Program-made: the position numbers and the translations under genes | Notes under the pieces: model-generated | Database searches by the model: none | What the model saw: only the letters and a program-made list of their open reading frames with translations | Told to the model about the DNA's origin: nothing | Source: Myrica gale | Taxonomy: Eukaryota > Streptophyta > Magnoliopsida > Fagales > Myricaceae | DNA: 64,000 nucleotides | Direction of reading: 5' to 3' | NCBI GenBank assembly: GCA_963930655.1 | Contig: OZ005618.1 | Location: 19,929,001 to 19,993,000, forward strand | In this document: positions 1 through 10,763 of the stretch, piece by piece | How positions within the stretch are numbered: the first letter of the stretch is position 1 | How the letters are laid out: each line of letters begins with the position of its first letter

Positions 1-87
1 TTTTCTATCCATGTCAAGTGGATTTCATCGTAGTATTCATACTATCTGAAATTTTATATGAGTAACATAATAATATAGACCTATTGT

Positions 88-2055
88 CAGTGGCGGAATC
101 AGGAATGAAAACAAACACGGACGAACTTTTAAAGCAAAATGACTAAAAAAAAATTTCCATACGTAATGTAAAAATTGTCTTAGAGTTACAATATCAAAAC
201 ATTAAAGACTAAAAACATTAAAAATATTGAATTACACATAACGTACTATGTACTACGACTGAGAGGGGATAATTAGATCCTACGGTTGTGCATCTTCTGA
301 AAACGTTGCAAAATGACTTCGTTCTCAATAGTTTCAAAAATTTTCCGCTCGATGCACACTACCTTGCAATCATTCATCCAATAATCTTTCATCCTATTAC
401 GCAAATCAGTCTTGATAATAAAATAGCGCTGGCACCAAATCTCAACATTTGAACAATTAAGAATAATAGCAAACAAGATTTGGCTCAACTAAGGTTGTCC
501 TAGGCTCAACAGTATCACAATCCAACCTAAAAACTACTACACAAATAGAATCTCTTCCTCCGGTTTCCCTCACAATCCAAACTAAAGTTAAGCAAGAAAT
601 GAAAAAAAGTTTAAAGAAAGAAGATTACCTACCGCAAATGTCATTCCAGTTAATAAGCAAGTATATTGGCAAAGTTCAAATGTGCTTCCAGCAATGAATT
701 TTGATCTTCACTACACAAATCCACATAGAAAACGGTAATCACCCACCTATGTTTCAAGCAATAATCACCAACCTATGTTTCAAGCATGGTTCTCAAGTTA
801 AAAGGACATTTTTTTAGTCTTTAATGAAAAAAAACCAATCCAACTAAGTACTACCACATAAAGCAATATCCACATGATTGATAATCAGACTAACATATTT
901 TGATTGGAGAACATATTTTGAACGGTCTTTATTTGTGCCAAAAAGTAAATCATCAAAGAAGCGTCATGCATCGAAGGATCAATAAAATAGGAACTTTCAG
1001 CATCAATTTCTCCCTATATTTGACGGATATTTTGAACGCATAAGAAATGCGGAACCAATTGTCTTTATTGCAACCAGATGAATGAAGATCAAAATATACT
1101 TGATTCAGAATAACTAGACCACATAAATTGATCGAAACAACTCCTAAAACGTGCAACTTATCAAAGATTTATTTACTCAAAAAACCATATTCATAATTTA
1201 AGCACTGAATCACACACTCATTGACTCATAGCCAATGAAACTATTGAGAACATTCGTAAAATTTAGAACAGTACCAAACCCAAATACTTCATACTAAGTT
1301 TCTTCCAATGTTTTCTCAGCATCGAAACAGAGCATAATAACGTAGACAAAGCGAGAATCCATAAATCAGCCTCTCAAAAAGTCCACTTAACAATCCAACC
1401 CATGTTCGGCAATCAAACCGACAGAAAGAAGCAAAACCAAAAACCCAGAACCCTAAAATTCCCAACAAAAGCACCAAATACGATTCTTTGCCCAATCTTC
1501 TCTCAGCAACAAGAAACTAAATTACCCTTATAAGTCAAAAGAAAAAATCCCGAAAATCGTAACCTTAATCACCAGGTTGGAATCCATGGTTCAGAAACAG
1601 CGTCCCAGACTGGATGAAGGAAACTGAAAGAGAAAGAAAGAGAGTGAGAGGGACGTACCTCGAGACTCGAGAGACCGAAGGCGCTGGCCGCCGGCGGTGA
1701 GCTGAAGGCTGAAGAGTGAAGAGAGAGAGCTTGAGGGCTGAGAGAGAAGAACGAGGACTGAGAGAGGAGAACGGAGATCGCACATCATAAGGGAGAACAA
1801 AGGTGTTTTTGGTTCAAAACACGGGGGAAACGACGTCGTTTCACCCCCTGTTTTGAACAAAATAAAATGCGGCCTGAGGCTGATGGGATCAGGCCTAGTC
1901 CGTATTTCACTCAGGCGGGCTAGGCTTATGTTGGCCTGGGCCAACCAGGGCGGCCCATGCCAACGTATTTTTTTTTTTAAAATATATATGAATTTTTTTT
2001 CAGGGACAAACCCCGGGTGGCCGCACATGTTCGCCCGGGCCCGGGTCCACCCCTG
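88..2055 (-). mobile_element. hAT-superfamily DNA transposon, degenerate
   Basis: The element is flanked by a perfect 8-bp direct repeat, cctattgt, at 80-87 and 2056-2063. Its ends are short imperfect inverted repeats: cagtggcgga at the left, and caggggtgga as the reverse complement of the right end. An 8-bp duplication with CAGxGGxGGA termini is the hAT signature. The only recognisable coding relic is a transposase C-terminus on the minus strand near the left end, so the element reads right to left. The right 450 bp is GC-rich. Most of the interior has no open frame, so it is a defective copy. Confidence 0.85.
273..488 (-). pseudogene. hAT transposase C-terminal relic
   Basis: This minus-strand frame of 71 codons ends in a stretch containing IFETIENEVILQRFQKM. 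It resembles the tail of plant TTF-type zinc-finger/hAT-dimerisation transposases (ZMYM1-like), where an IERxIFxxIxNExIxxRFQ segment closes the protein. That resemblance is from memory of the family. It lies 185 bp inside the left end of the 88-2055 element, where a transposase 3' end is expected. No zinc finger or catalytic DDE core is visible upstream, so it is a fragment. Confidence 0.6.
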
Positions 2056-2367
2056 CCTATTGTGCGTATATCTCTCTAAATTATATTACGCAATTGAGAC
2101 AACAAAATGGAGAGAATCATGATCCTAAACTAGAGATTTGGTAGCCACAAATGGAATTGAGGTTGATGGGATTTGTGAACACTTTTTGCTGGCAATTATT
2201 TCCACGAAGTCACTAAAGTTGACCTATGTTTGATTATAAAAAATAAAAGAAAAAAAATCCTCACTGCAATCGACATAGAAAGAAGCGTTCTTGTCTAATT
2301 ACATATAATTTGTTTAAAAATCTAAACATCGTATTGTCTGAAACTTTATATGACCAATGTTAAATAG

Positions 2368-2847
2368 GGTTAATGGCAAAAATAGTCCCAGATCTGGGCT
2401 CCCTCTGTCGCGCGATGGGGGGTCTCCCCCGTTCGTTATTTTTACGAATATTCCTGGTGGACAATGATTTTTTTTTAAAAAAAACACGTGTCGCGATTTT
2501 AATTGTGGTGACGTGACCCACCGCAAGCCACCCCTCGCGGCGCGAGCCGCCTCGGCGAAGGGAGCCCAGATCTGGGCTCCCTCTGTCGCACGATGGGGGG
2601 TCTCCCCCGTTCGTTTTTTTACGAATATTCCAGGTGGACAATGATTTTTTTTTAAAAAAACATGTGTCGCGATTTTATTGGTGGTGACGTGACCCACCGT
2701 TAGCTGACTGTGCACGGAGGAGACATAATTGGACGGAATGACTAAATCGATAAATTAGGATAATCTAAGGACTTATATGACCAAAATAAAAACCCAAGGA
2801 CCAAATCGATAAAATGTATAAAATCCAAGGACTATTTTTGCCACCCT
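2368..2847. mobile_element. MITE with ~20-bp inverted ends, inserted in the tandem repeat
   Basis: The left end (ggttaatggcaaaaatagtc) and the reverse complement of the right end (agggtggcaaaaatagtcc) match closely. The flanks gttaaatag (2359-2367) and attaaatgg (2848-2856) look like a slightly diverged 9-bp target duplication, which suggests a Mutator-like origin. The neighbouring repeat unit keeps the unfilled site, attaaatag, around 3170. The interior holds a GC-rich direct duplication with a 178-bp period (2390-2567 and 2568 to about 2700). The open frames crossing it are a by-product of that composition. Confidence 0.65.
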
Positions 2848-3339
2848 ATTAAATGGTATAAACCTATCATGTGAATATATCTCACAATTGTACTTCGCAG
2901 TTGAGATAAAAAATTTGTAAAGAATCCTAATCACCCATTAGTAATTTGGTAGCCAAAAAATCTGAATTGATGTTGATGGGATTTGTGAACACTTTTTGCT
3001 GGCAATTATTTCCACGGATCCACTAAAGTTGAGCTATGTTTGATTGTAAAAATAAAAAAATCTCACTACAATCGAGAAAAAAAAGAACCTTAGTCTTCGT
3101 TACATATTTTTTTTGTTGAAAAATCTAAACATGCAGGATTTATATTTTTCAAAATTTTATATGGTTAATATTAAATAGTATAAATTTATTGTACGTATAT
3201 TTCTCTAAATTATACTGAGATAAAAAAAATCGTAAAGAATTATAATTCCAATTAGGGACTTGGCAGCCAAAAAATCTGAATTGAGGTTGATGGGATTTGA
3301 GATAAAAAAAATCGTAAAGAATTATAATTCCTTGCAGAA

Positions 3340-3536
3340 GGCCCAAAAGCATTGTTAGGCTAGGCCCGGGACCAGGCCCAAATTGGAGTCGCACATTTTT
3401 TTCAGACGCTCTCTCGCTGAAAAAACCCTAAGTTACACAAAAACCGGCGGCAACTTTCTTATAAAATCCCTTCAAAACTCTTATTTCCGCCTCTGTCATA
3501 CACTTTAGCTCTCTCAAAACCCTCCCCAAACCCTAA
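3340..3536 (+). promoter_or_regulatory. HDT promoter: site II motifs, TATA box and two telo-boxes
   Basis: GGCCCA site II-type motifs lie at 3340-3345 and 3375-3380. A telo-box (AAACCCTAA) is at 3423-3431, a TATAAAA box at 3460-3466, and a second telo-box at 3528-3536 in the probable 5' UTR. The ATG is at 3566. In plants, telo-boxes combined with site II motifs are typical of ribosomal-protein and nucleolar genes, and HD2 deacetylases are largely nucleolar. The function of these particular motifs is inferred. Confidence 0.55.
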
Positions 3537-3565
3537 CCTCCTCCTCTCTCGTCCTTGTCGCCTTG

Positions 3566-6500
3566 ATGGAGTTCTGGGGTAAGTTTTTTTTTCCTCCATC
3601 ATCATCCTCGTCCTACTCGAAGGGTTAGGTTTCTAATATTTAGTTCATTAGGCTCCGACTTTTGTATCTAATTCGTATTCGTTCTGTTCTTTTCCGCTAT
3701 CGCTCAACCATTTTGGCTGTCCGATTTTTTTCTTTTGTTTGTATATGATTGCTTGCCGCTGCTTTGTCTATGAGAATGTGTGCTTTTGTTTAGAGAACAC
3801 TGGAAATGATTTTTTTTTAAAGTTATTCGTATGTGAGTAGTTCAGTGGTCATGTGTCATTTTTTTCTTGCGGTGAAAATCTAGTTTCTGATTTCACGTCT
3901 TACTATGTTTCTGTTTCTGTTAATTTGGTATTTTATGCTATTAGCTGCATAGTTTTTGTTTAGTGAGATGCGGGAAACACTCGAGGAGTGAATATTTAGA
4001 ATATGGGGGTGATATGATTACGCTTTTATGACTCCTTTTTGTCGAATTAGAAAGTGGAGGAATCTGTGTAAGAGAGAGAGAGAAGCAATGTTCGAATTCC
4101 CTCAGAGCAGAACCGATTTTTAAGCCTCGAGACCTTTTTCTTTTTTTTTTTTTAAAAATTTTGTTAGGTGTTCTTTCCAAGGATATGTAATGAGGGGTTC
4201 TGGTGGTTGTTTTTTGCTCACTTTTTTTTTGTCTTGCTGTTTTTGGTTAGGATGTAGTTATGCCTTTCATACCCTTCTGGGTCCTCCTACCCATAGTGTG
4301 CTGTGATGGAGTATGTGATTTAGCGTTTTAATATTGTCTCTCTGATGAGCATCTTAGTGGTAACGTGCCTTATCAGGTTTAATCTTTTGAACTATAATCT
4401 TTCTTGGTTAACTTTTGTTGTGTTTTGGATTGTTTATTATTGTATCTGCTTGCATATGTATAGTTCTCCTCTACAACTTGATTTTTGATTTTGGATTCAT
4501 GAATGCTTGAAATCAAGCTAGAGTAGGTGTTTGAGGTTGATTTTGATTGGTTCTGTTGGAGTCCTTTTGCTGGTGATTTTGCCATAAACTGTATCGTCAT
4601 ACATCAATATGGTGAAATTAAAGCTGCCTACCTCCCATTAACTTCGATGGTACTTCTACTTAATGTGTATCTCCGTGGTCACAATCTCACAATCTTCTAC
4701 AGCTAGTATTCAAGGCTTGTGGTGAATCCACATTCAAATAATATTATTTTTTTGTGATTACTCATTGTTTGATGTGGTTATTTAATTATATCAACAAAGG
4801 GACTGATGTTGACTCGCTCTCGTGTTACCTAAAGGTGTTGAAGTCAAGGCAGGACAGCCACTAAAAGTACAACCTGGTGAGGATAAGATCATTCATCTTT
4901 CACAGGTAAGTCATTGTGCTTGTCCTGTATGTGTTTTGTAAGTTGCTCTACATGGCATCCAGTTCTTTTACACGTGCCGGGAGTGTTTGAAATGCTCTTT
5001 TTTTTCCAGGCATCTCTGGGTGAGTATAAGAACAAGGGGAGTGAATCTATTCCTCTCTTCTTGAAGTTTGGTGATCAGAAGCTTGTCTTGGGAACCCTGT
5101 CCACTGAGAACTTCCCCCAGTTATCTTTTGATTTGGTTTTTGAGAAGGAGTTTGAGCTCTCTCACAATTGGAAACATGGAAGTGTCTACTTTATCGGATA
5201 CAAAGCTATTACTCCAGAGGAATATCCTTTGCATTTACCCTTCCTGTTCACTGAATGATGCTTTGATACTTCTTCCAATATTGGTTCTGATTTTCAGTTT
5301 TTTTTGTCAAGCGGATGAGTATTAGGTCATTGCTGTAGTCTACGGGAATTTAAAGGTCTAGAGTCCTAGTGGATTTTTTTTTGTTTCAGCTACCTCTTTG
5401 GTTGTCAAAGTGTGCTAGGCTATACATTTCTGCAATTCATTCGTATTTTAGTTCAGAACGCAGTGTTTTTTTTTGGTGGGGCGGGGGGTTTCCAAATATG
5501 ATTTTCGAGTTGAGAATGTTCTCTGCCTTGACACATGCTGCGTTTGAAATTTACTTTATTGAATTGGAAAGATGTCTCTCACTGCATTTAGTGTTTGATC
5601 TTTCTTTCTCTTGTCTTCTTTGCTTAACAACTTGAGGCCCAACTATGTCCCTTTCTTGATGGTGATGATTGCTGTAACCACTTTGTGCTCACCTCATTTT
5701 TCTCCACTGTTTTTTCCTTGACTTTCTGCTGTCTTGTATTTGCCACGGAGGATCATGATGGTAAGTGTTAGAAAGTGCTTTTTCTCTGTAACGATTTTGG
5801 AATGTGATTGTAGCTAATTGATATTTTCTTTTATGATATTTGACAGAATTTGATACTGATTCAGAGGAGGAAGAGATGATGGAGGCTTTGCCATTGAAAA
5901 GTGTAGAGAATGGTGAATGACGCCCCTGCATTGTAATGTTTTTGTTAGCTTAAATACCTCCTGCCATTGACTGGGAAAAAAATTTCAGGTAAGGCTGGCC
6001 CAGTGGTTGCAACTCAAAAGGCTGCTTTGAAGCCTGAGTCGACTGGAAAGCAGGTTAAGCTTGTAGAACCAAGCAAAGATGATGAAGATGATGATTCTAG
6101 TGATGAGGTATTCTGCCGTTATATAGTGGAACATCTCGTTAGTAAATCCTCTTGACTATAGGGTTAACAATGTTTTAGAGTAACACATTATATCAAACAT
6201 GTTTTAATATTTTCTGTCTGACATAAACTATTGAAAAGTTGATTCTCCATGACATTTCAACGAATCATGTTGTAGCTTTCCTTTTGTGTTAATATACAGA
6301 GTCTTAGTATTTTGACGAAGTGTTCTTTTGTTGATATAATCCATGTTGTCTTGCATATGTACCCTAGGCTCATGTTTCTCTGGGGGATGATTTAGTCTGC
6401 CATTTTTTGATTTTTGCTTTGTGTTTGCTTGTTGAACCTTTCTTGACCAGCCTTAGATTTGCATAACTTGCTAATGCAGGATGAGGATGAAGACGACTTA

Positions 6501-7565
6501 GACGAGGATGATGATGATATGTCTTTGGAGTTAGGGGATGAGGATGATGATGACTCTGATGAAGAGCCTGAAGAAACACCGAAGAAGGTATTTAGATGTT
6601 TATTTTACTATGTATATCAATTGAAAGTGAAGTTCTCCTTGTTAAGTTTTTGTCAATATCTTTATATAAAATCATACTTTAATGTTGAAGGCTGAACTGG
6701 GCAAGAAGAGGCCCTCTGACTCTGCATCAAAAACCCCTGTTCCTGCTAAAAAGGCAAAATCAGCTACTCCTCAAAAGACAGGTGATTTTGTTTATCTTTG
6801 TTCTCAAAATCTGTTTCTATATTTATATCTATAATGATTTTCTACCAATGGTCAGAGATCTGATGTCATTTCTTTCCTTTAAAACAAAGGAAATGTTGGG
6901 AGGTCCCAAAATTTCTGAGGGTTCTGAAGTTATAGCTCTTAATTATTTATCAAGACTGGTGGTAGTCTTCATCTTTGTGTCTTATAGTTCTTTTTTTGGT
7001 ATTGGTTTTTATATAATTCTAGTATTTTTTGTAGTGGATAGAATATCCCCAGGACCCCAAGACTGTTCATTTTCGTATTTGTTATTTTGTGAATTTTTTT
7101 GAGTGAGTCAGTTATACAGTTTATGGTTTGGTTCTAATTTTACTCTTCAATGACTAGTTTTATGTCTCTTTGTACTCAGTAATCGAGTAAAGGTTGAACT
7201 AAACGATAGTTTTGTTTGGCTGAAAAATTCGAAGAGCTAAAATTGTACGGAAAGATTTAATAATGAATTGTATGTATGTGCTATAGATGGTAAGAAGAGT
7301 GTTCATACAGCTACTCCTCATCCTTCCAAGAAGGCTGGAAAGACTCCTGCTAGTAATGAGAAATTGAAGGCCCAAACCCCAAAATCTGGCAGCCAAGTTT
7401 CTTGCAAAACATGCAGCAAGTATGTTTGATAGCAACCTTGGAAATTGTTGCTCCTATTATAAAGGAGCTTGCGTTGGGTAACTCACTGATCTTCTCGTGT
7501 GCAGGACATTCAACTCAGAAGTTGGTCTTCAGTCGCACACAAAGGCCAAGCATGGTGGCAGTTAG
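3566..7565 (+). CDS. HDT: HD2-type (plant-specific) histone deacetylase with C2H2 zinc finger
   Basis: Nine exons join in frame to 291 codons plus TAG: 3566-3578, 4835-4905, 5010-5221, 5845-5912, 5989-6107, 6480-6587, 6691-6781, 7287-7419, 7505-7565. The protein starts MEFWGVEVK, the family hallmark, and has the conserved His25 in the nucleoplasmin-like N-terminal domain. A long Asp/Glu tract (about residues 100-200) and a Lys/Pro/Ser-rich stretch follow. A C-terminal C2H2 finger (C-x2-C-x12-H-x4-H) closes it. HD2 proteins are known as chromatin and nucleolar repressors that promote histone deacetylation. Introns are GT-AG except intron 3 (5222-5844), which is AT-AC. No lesions are seen. Which HDT paralogue this is cannot be decided here. 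Confidence 0.95.
5222..5844 (+). other. U12-type AT-AC intron in HDT
   Basis: The exon ends GAG GA and the intron begins ATATCCTT, an exact match to the U12 5' splice-site consensus. The intron ends in AC. The next exon begins A GAA TTT GAT and restores a Glu/Asp-rich frame typical of HD2 proteins. A branch-point-like TTCTTTTAT (5826-5834, branch A at 5833) lies 11 nt before the end, a normal U12 spacing, though it departs from TTCCTTRAY at two positions. No GT-AG pairing I tried gives an open frame: using the AG at 5845-5846 produces an immediate stop. Confidence 0.85.
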
Positions 7566-8770
7566 GTAATTGGGTTGGTTATGAGCACTGGCGCTGCTGT
7601 AGCATGTCCAGGAATTTTTCCCAAGAGATGGATTATAGGGCTTTGATTTTTACTTTTAGGTTTTGGCTTTCGTACGCGAGAGGTGTGTAGTTGTATTTTG
7701 ACTTTGTCTGTTACAGACTTGATCAGTCCGTCACGTATGTGCTCCTTGGACCTTCTTAAAGGATGTGATTTTGTCGTCTGCATTTCCTGTGTCGCTGCCT
7801 AATCCGCTTCATGGACCTTCTAGTCCAAGCAGCTCCAAACCTGAAGGTGAATACCAATTAGGAACTGTTTTTTTTATGGCAAAATTAAGACAAATTCAAG
7901 TTGGTGCCAGCAATAAGAAACTTCAAATGAAATCTTTTTTCCACTCGATTATCGAACCTAACAGCCTAATCATTGAAGTAAAATGTTCATATCAATCTGT
8001 TGAACTTGATGTTTGGAAAACTTTGGTTCAATACCCCAATTGTTTTTTCTTGCCACCAATGATATGACCAAATTTAGGGGTAACAAACCTATTTCCGGCG
8101 GGCCTGTTGGTCTACAAACCTATATAGAATTGCTGTACTAATGGGGCATTGCCAATTAATACTTCTTTGTAGCACTAAGTAAGAGGGAGCAAGAGATGAA
8201 GATTTTTTACAATATTCTTGTTGAATTGTACTGTACAATTCAAAAAGAGATAGACACCATAGATTAATTTTATGATAGGGTTCTTTGCTATCGAAGTTAA
8301 TTACATATGTAATATTAAATAGTATATAATTTATCTGTTATATTTATCTCTCTTCCAAGAATTTGCATGAATTCTGAATTCGAAGTAGGGACGAGTTCCC
8401 TCACACATCTCACATTAGAAATTGCAGCAACGCATTAGTATTGGCAACAAGGGAGACAGCACCAATAGGAGTATATTGTACGTACACATGGCCAATAGAA
8501 TCAATAGGTACGACATAAGCTGTCCACGTTTTAATTAGTTACAATTAGAATTAGCCAGTAACACCAACTATCCACCAATCAAATATACACACCACTACGT
8601 GTAGAAAACCCCGTAGGCTTTTTGGTCTGCTTCTACAATTTGCCTAAAAAATTATATATCTACTCCACTACGTGTAGAAAACCCAACACATCAAACTAAG
8701 TTCTTTTATTTCGTGCAAGACAAAGTGTTGGAGCCTATAAATTGTGGGATTTTTTTTTTAATTTCTTTAA
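7566..8770. other. HDT 3' UTR and intergenic DNA
   Basis: The HDT 3' UTR must lie in the first few hundred bases, but no poly(A) signal could be chosen with confidence. Beyond about 8050 the sequence is AT-rich and non-coding. The motif 'ccactacgtgtagaaaaccc' occurs twice (about 8590 and 8664). No gene is seen. Confidence 0.5.
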
Positions 8771-8909
8771 ATCACAAAATTTCACGGGAAGAGAAAGTTA
8801 ATTATGGGTAAAGCTGTGAGGAGATTTTTTTTTATTTTCTTTTTAACATTCAGAAAATCACAAAATTTCACGAGAAGAGAGGTAATTATGGGTAAAGCTG
8901 TGAGGAGAC
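8771..8909. repeat. Imperfect tandem duplication, 86-bp spacing
   Basis: A segment of about 53 bp (8771-8823) that begins atcacaaaatttcacg and ends ggtaaagctgtgaggaga recurs at 8857-8909 with few differences. A T-rich spacer separates the copies. Confidence 0.7.
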
Positions 8910-9445
8910 TGTGCTGGTCATGGTAGTAATAATGTGTACAGTTTATTATAGTACTCGTGCAGTCTCAGTGCAGGCCAAGGCTAAATCCTCCGGTCAACGA
9001 GGGAGCTTCAACCGGAATGAGTGTGTTAAGAGGGTGGTATGGGGCTTGTGCGATATATCTGAACCCCAAAGTCTTTAAATTTTCAACCTGGGTTTCCTAC
9101 GAGCGTTGTATACATCCACTGCTGATACACTACATGAGATATCCCTCCACAGATATTGCCGACCATTGCCTTTTTTTTTTTCCTACGCGACCATCCTTGT
9201 ACTAATAAGTGGATAAGCAACGTTGGTTTTGGCTTGATTTTCCTTTCCATTTATCTTTCTTTGTCCGATTTAAATGATTCGGTCTATAAACTTACAACTA
9301 TTGTCGGAAGGTCCAGTCTTTTGTATAATCAATAGTGCAATTAGATCATTACAAGGAGGGCTTTATTCGTGAGCCCTCTAATGACAAGAGCCCCACGTTT
9401 CTACGCAAGGTGGGACAACTTTAATAATGTTCAAGAATATGAATA

Positions 9446-9766
9446 GTGTTTGCAAACCAAGATTTATTTTAAAAGTTTTAGGAATATTGTGAAAATTGAG
9501 TTAGAATAAAGTTTTAGTAGATTTTGAGAAAAAATAGAGGAAAGTATAATTTTATGGGAGAGCAAAAAAGTGAAAGGAGAGATGATTTGAGTAAATTTTT
9601 ATGTTTATTTCAATAGATCAAAATGATGATTTGACGGGGAGAGAGTAATTATTTTTAAAGTTTTGATATTATTTTTTTCTTAACCAAAATTTTGAGTTAT
9701 TTATGTTTGTATTTAAAAACGTGAGATGAGCAAAACATTTCCCTATATTTAGGGTTTTGCAAACAC
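9446..9766. mobile_element. Small AT-rich MITE candidate
   Basis: The termini gtgtttgcaaacc and ggttttgcaaacac are inverted copies. A TA dinucleotide flanks both sides (9444-9445, 9767-9768). The interior is AT-rich with no open frame. The family is unassigned. Confidence 0.5.
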
Positions 9767-9950
9767 TACCATCATAGAGGCAGCTGCGAAAGAGTTCACA
9801 ATGAGGCTTTTTTTTAAAAGTTTTTTTTGAAAAATAATAGTATAATAAATATAAAAGACATATTTCTTACTTGCAGCGAAATAAAATACTTAGAAATAAT
9901 ATTTAGTATGATTAGTTATATTACAGCCAAAAAGATTGAAATTGTTTTTA

Positions 9951-10575
9951 GGCTTAATTAGTTCACTAGTCCCTAGGGTATTGGCTAATTTCAAACTAGT
10001 CCCTAAGGTAAGTTTCGTCCTAGACTGGTCCATGTGGAATTCTTCTTGTCTATAAGTGGTTATTTCATCAACTTAGAAATCCTAGAAATAGAAAAAATCC
10101 AACATGGGTAATGGAGACATGTGTCAACCATTTGCCAATAAACTGTGTCCAAATTAATTACCAAATCACTCGACGTGCGACGTATAACCGATCTCGTTAA
10201 TTTTAATTCCGCCTCAAATTCTCTATGCTAAGTTAGACTAACTCAATGTTTAAGGGAGATTTGTCAATTTAGATTTTTTTTTCCTGTTAGACGTAGCGAA
10301 TTTGAGGTACAATTAAAATAAAATGGGTATCGGTCATACGTGGTATGTTGGGTGATTTGGAAATTAAGAGGTACACGTGATTATTAGCAATTAATTAACA
10401 TGTATGCCTGTGAGCAACGTGAGTTTTTTCTTCTTCTTCTATTTAGAGGTCTCAAGTTGATGCAATGACCACCTTAGGATATAATAATTTCACAGGGACT
10501 AGTCTAGGACGAAAGTTACTCTAAGGACTAGTTTGAGATTTAGCAATGCCCCAGAGACTAGTGACTAATTAACCC
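9951..10575. mobile_element. Mutator-like MITE with long terminal inverted repeats and 9-bp TSD
   Basis: About 80 bp at the left end (from ggcttaattagttcactagt) is matched in inverse orientation at the right end (to actagtgactaattaaccc). The flanking 9-mers ttgttttta (9942-9950) and ttattttta (10576-10584) differ at one base. Long inverted repeats with a 9-bp duplication are typical of MULEs. The interior has no coding capacity. Confidence 0.8.
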
Positions 10576-10763
10576 TTATTTTTACACAAACATATATTTG
10601 CAGGTAGCTCTGTAATTTCTAGCTGCGTGATTTATAAGTTCTTATTTTCATGGTTAATGTTGCAGAAATCGGGAAAGCCGAAGATTATGCAGAAACCTGT
10701 TACAATATATATATATTTTTTTTATATTCAAGACTACAACTTTCCAATCCTGGACATGAAAAA

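Larger units (their letters stand above)
1..3340. repeat. Diverged ~320-bp tandem repeat, about three units, interrupted by two transposons
   Basis: Once the hAT element (88-2055) and the MITE (2368-2847) are removed, the remaining sequence reads as consecutive related units. Unit 1 is 1-87 joined to 2064-2326. Unit 2 is 2327-2367 joined to 2857-3129. Unit 3 is 3130-3297 and is partial. Landmarks repeated in order are a 'ctctaaattatatt'-like block, 'tttggtagcc', 'gttgatgggatttg', 'ttgctggcaattatttcc' and 'aaaatctaaaca'. A short duplication of 'ataaaaaaaatcgtaaag' follows at 3219-3330. No coding potential is seen. The array ends just before the HDT promoter. Confidence 0.75.

Noticed and set aside
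1591..2028. Minus-strand open frame of 145 codons
   Set aside because: It lies in the GC- and CT-rich right part of the hAT element, has low-complexity Ser/Leu composition and no domain.
2314..2715. Overlapping minus-strand frames with repeated peptides
   Set aside because: The peptide repeat only reflects the 178-bp DNA duplication inside a MITE.
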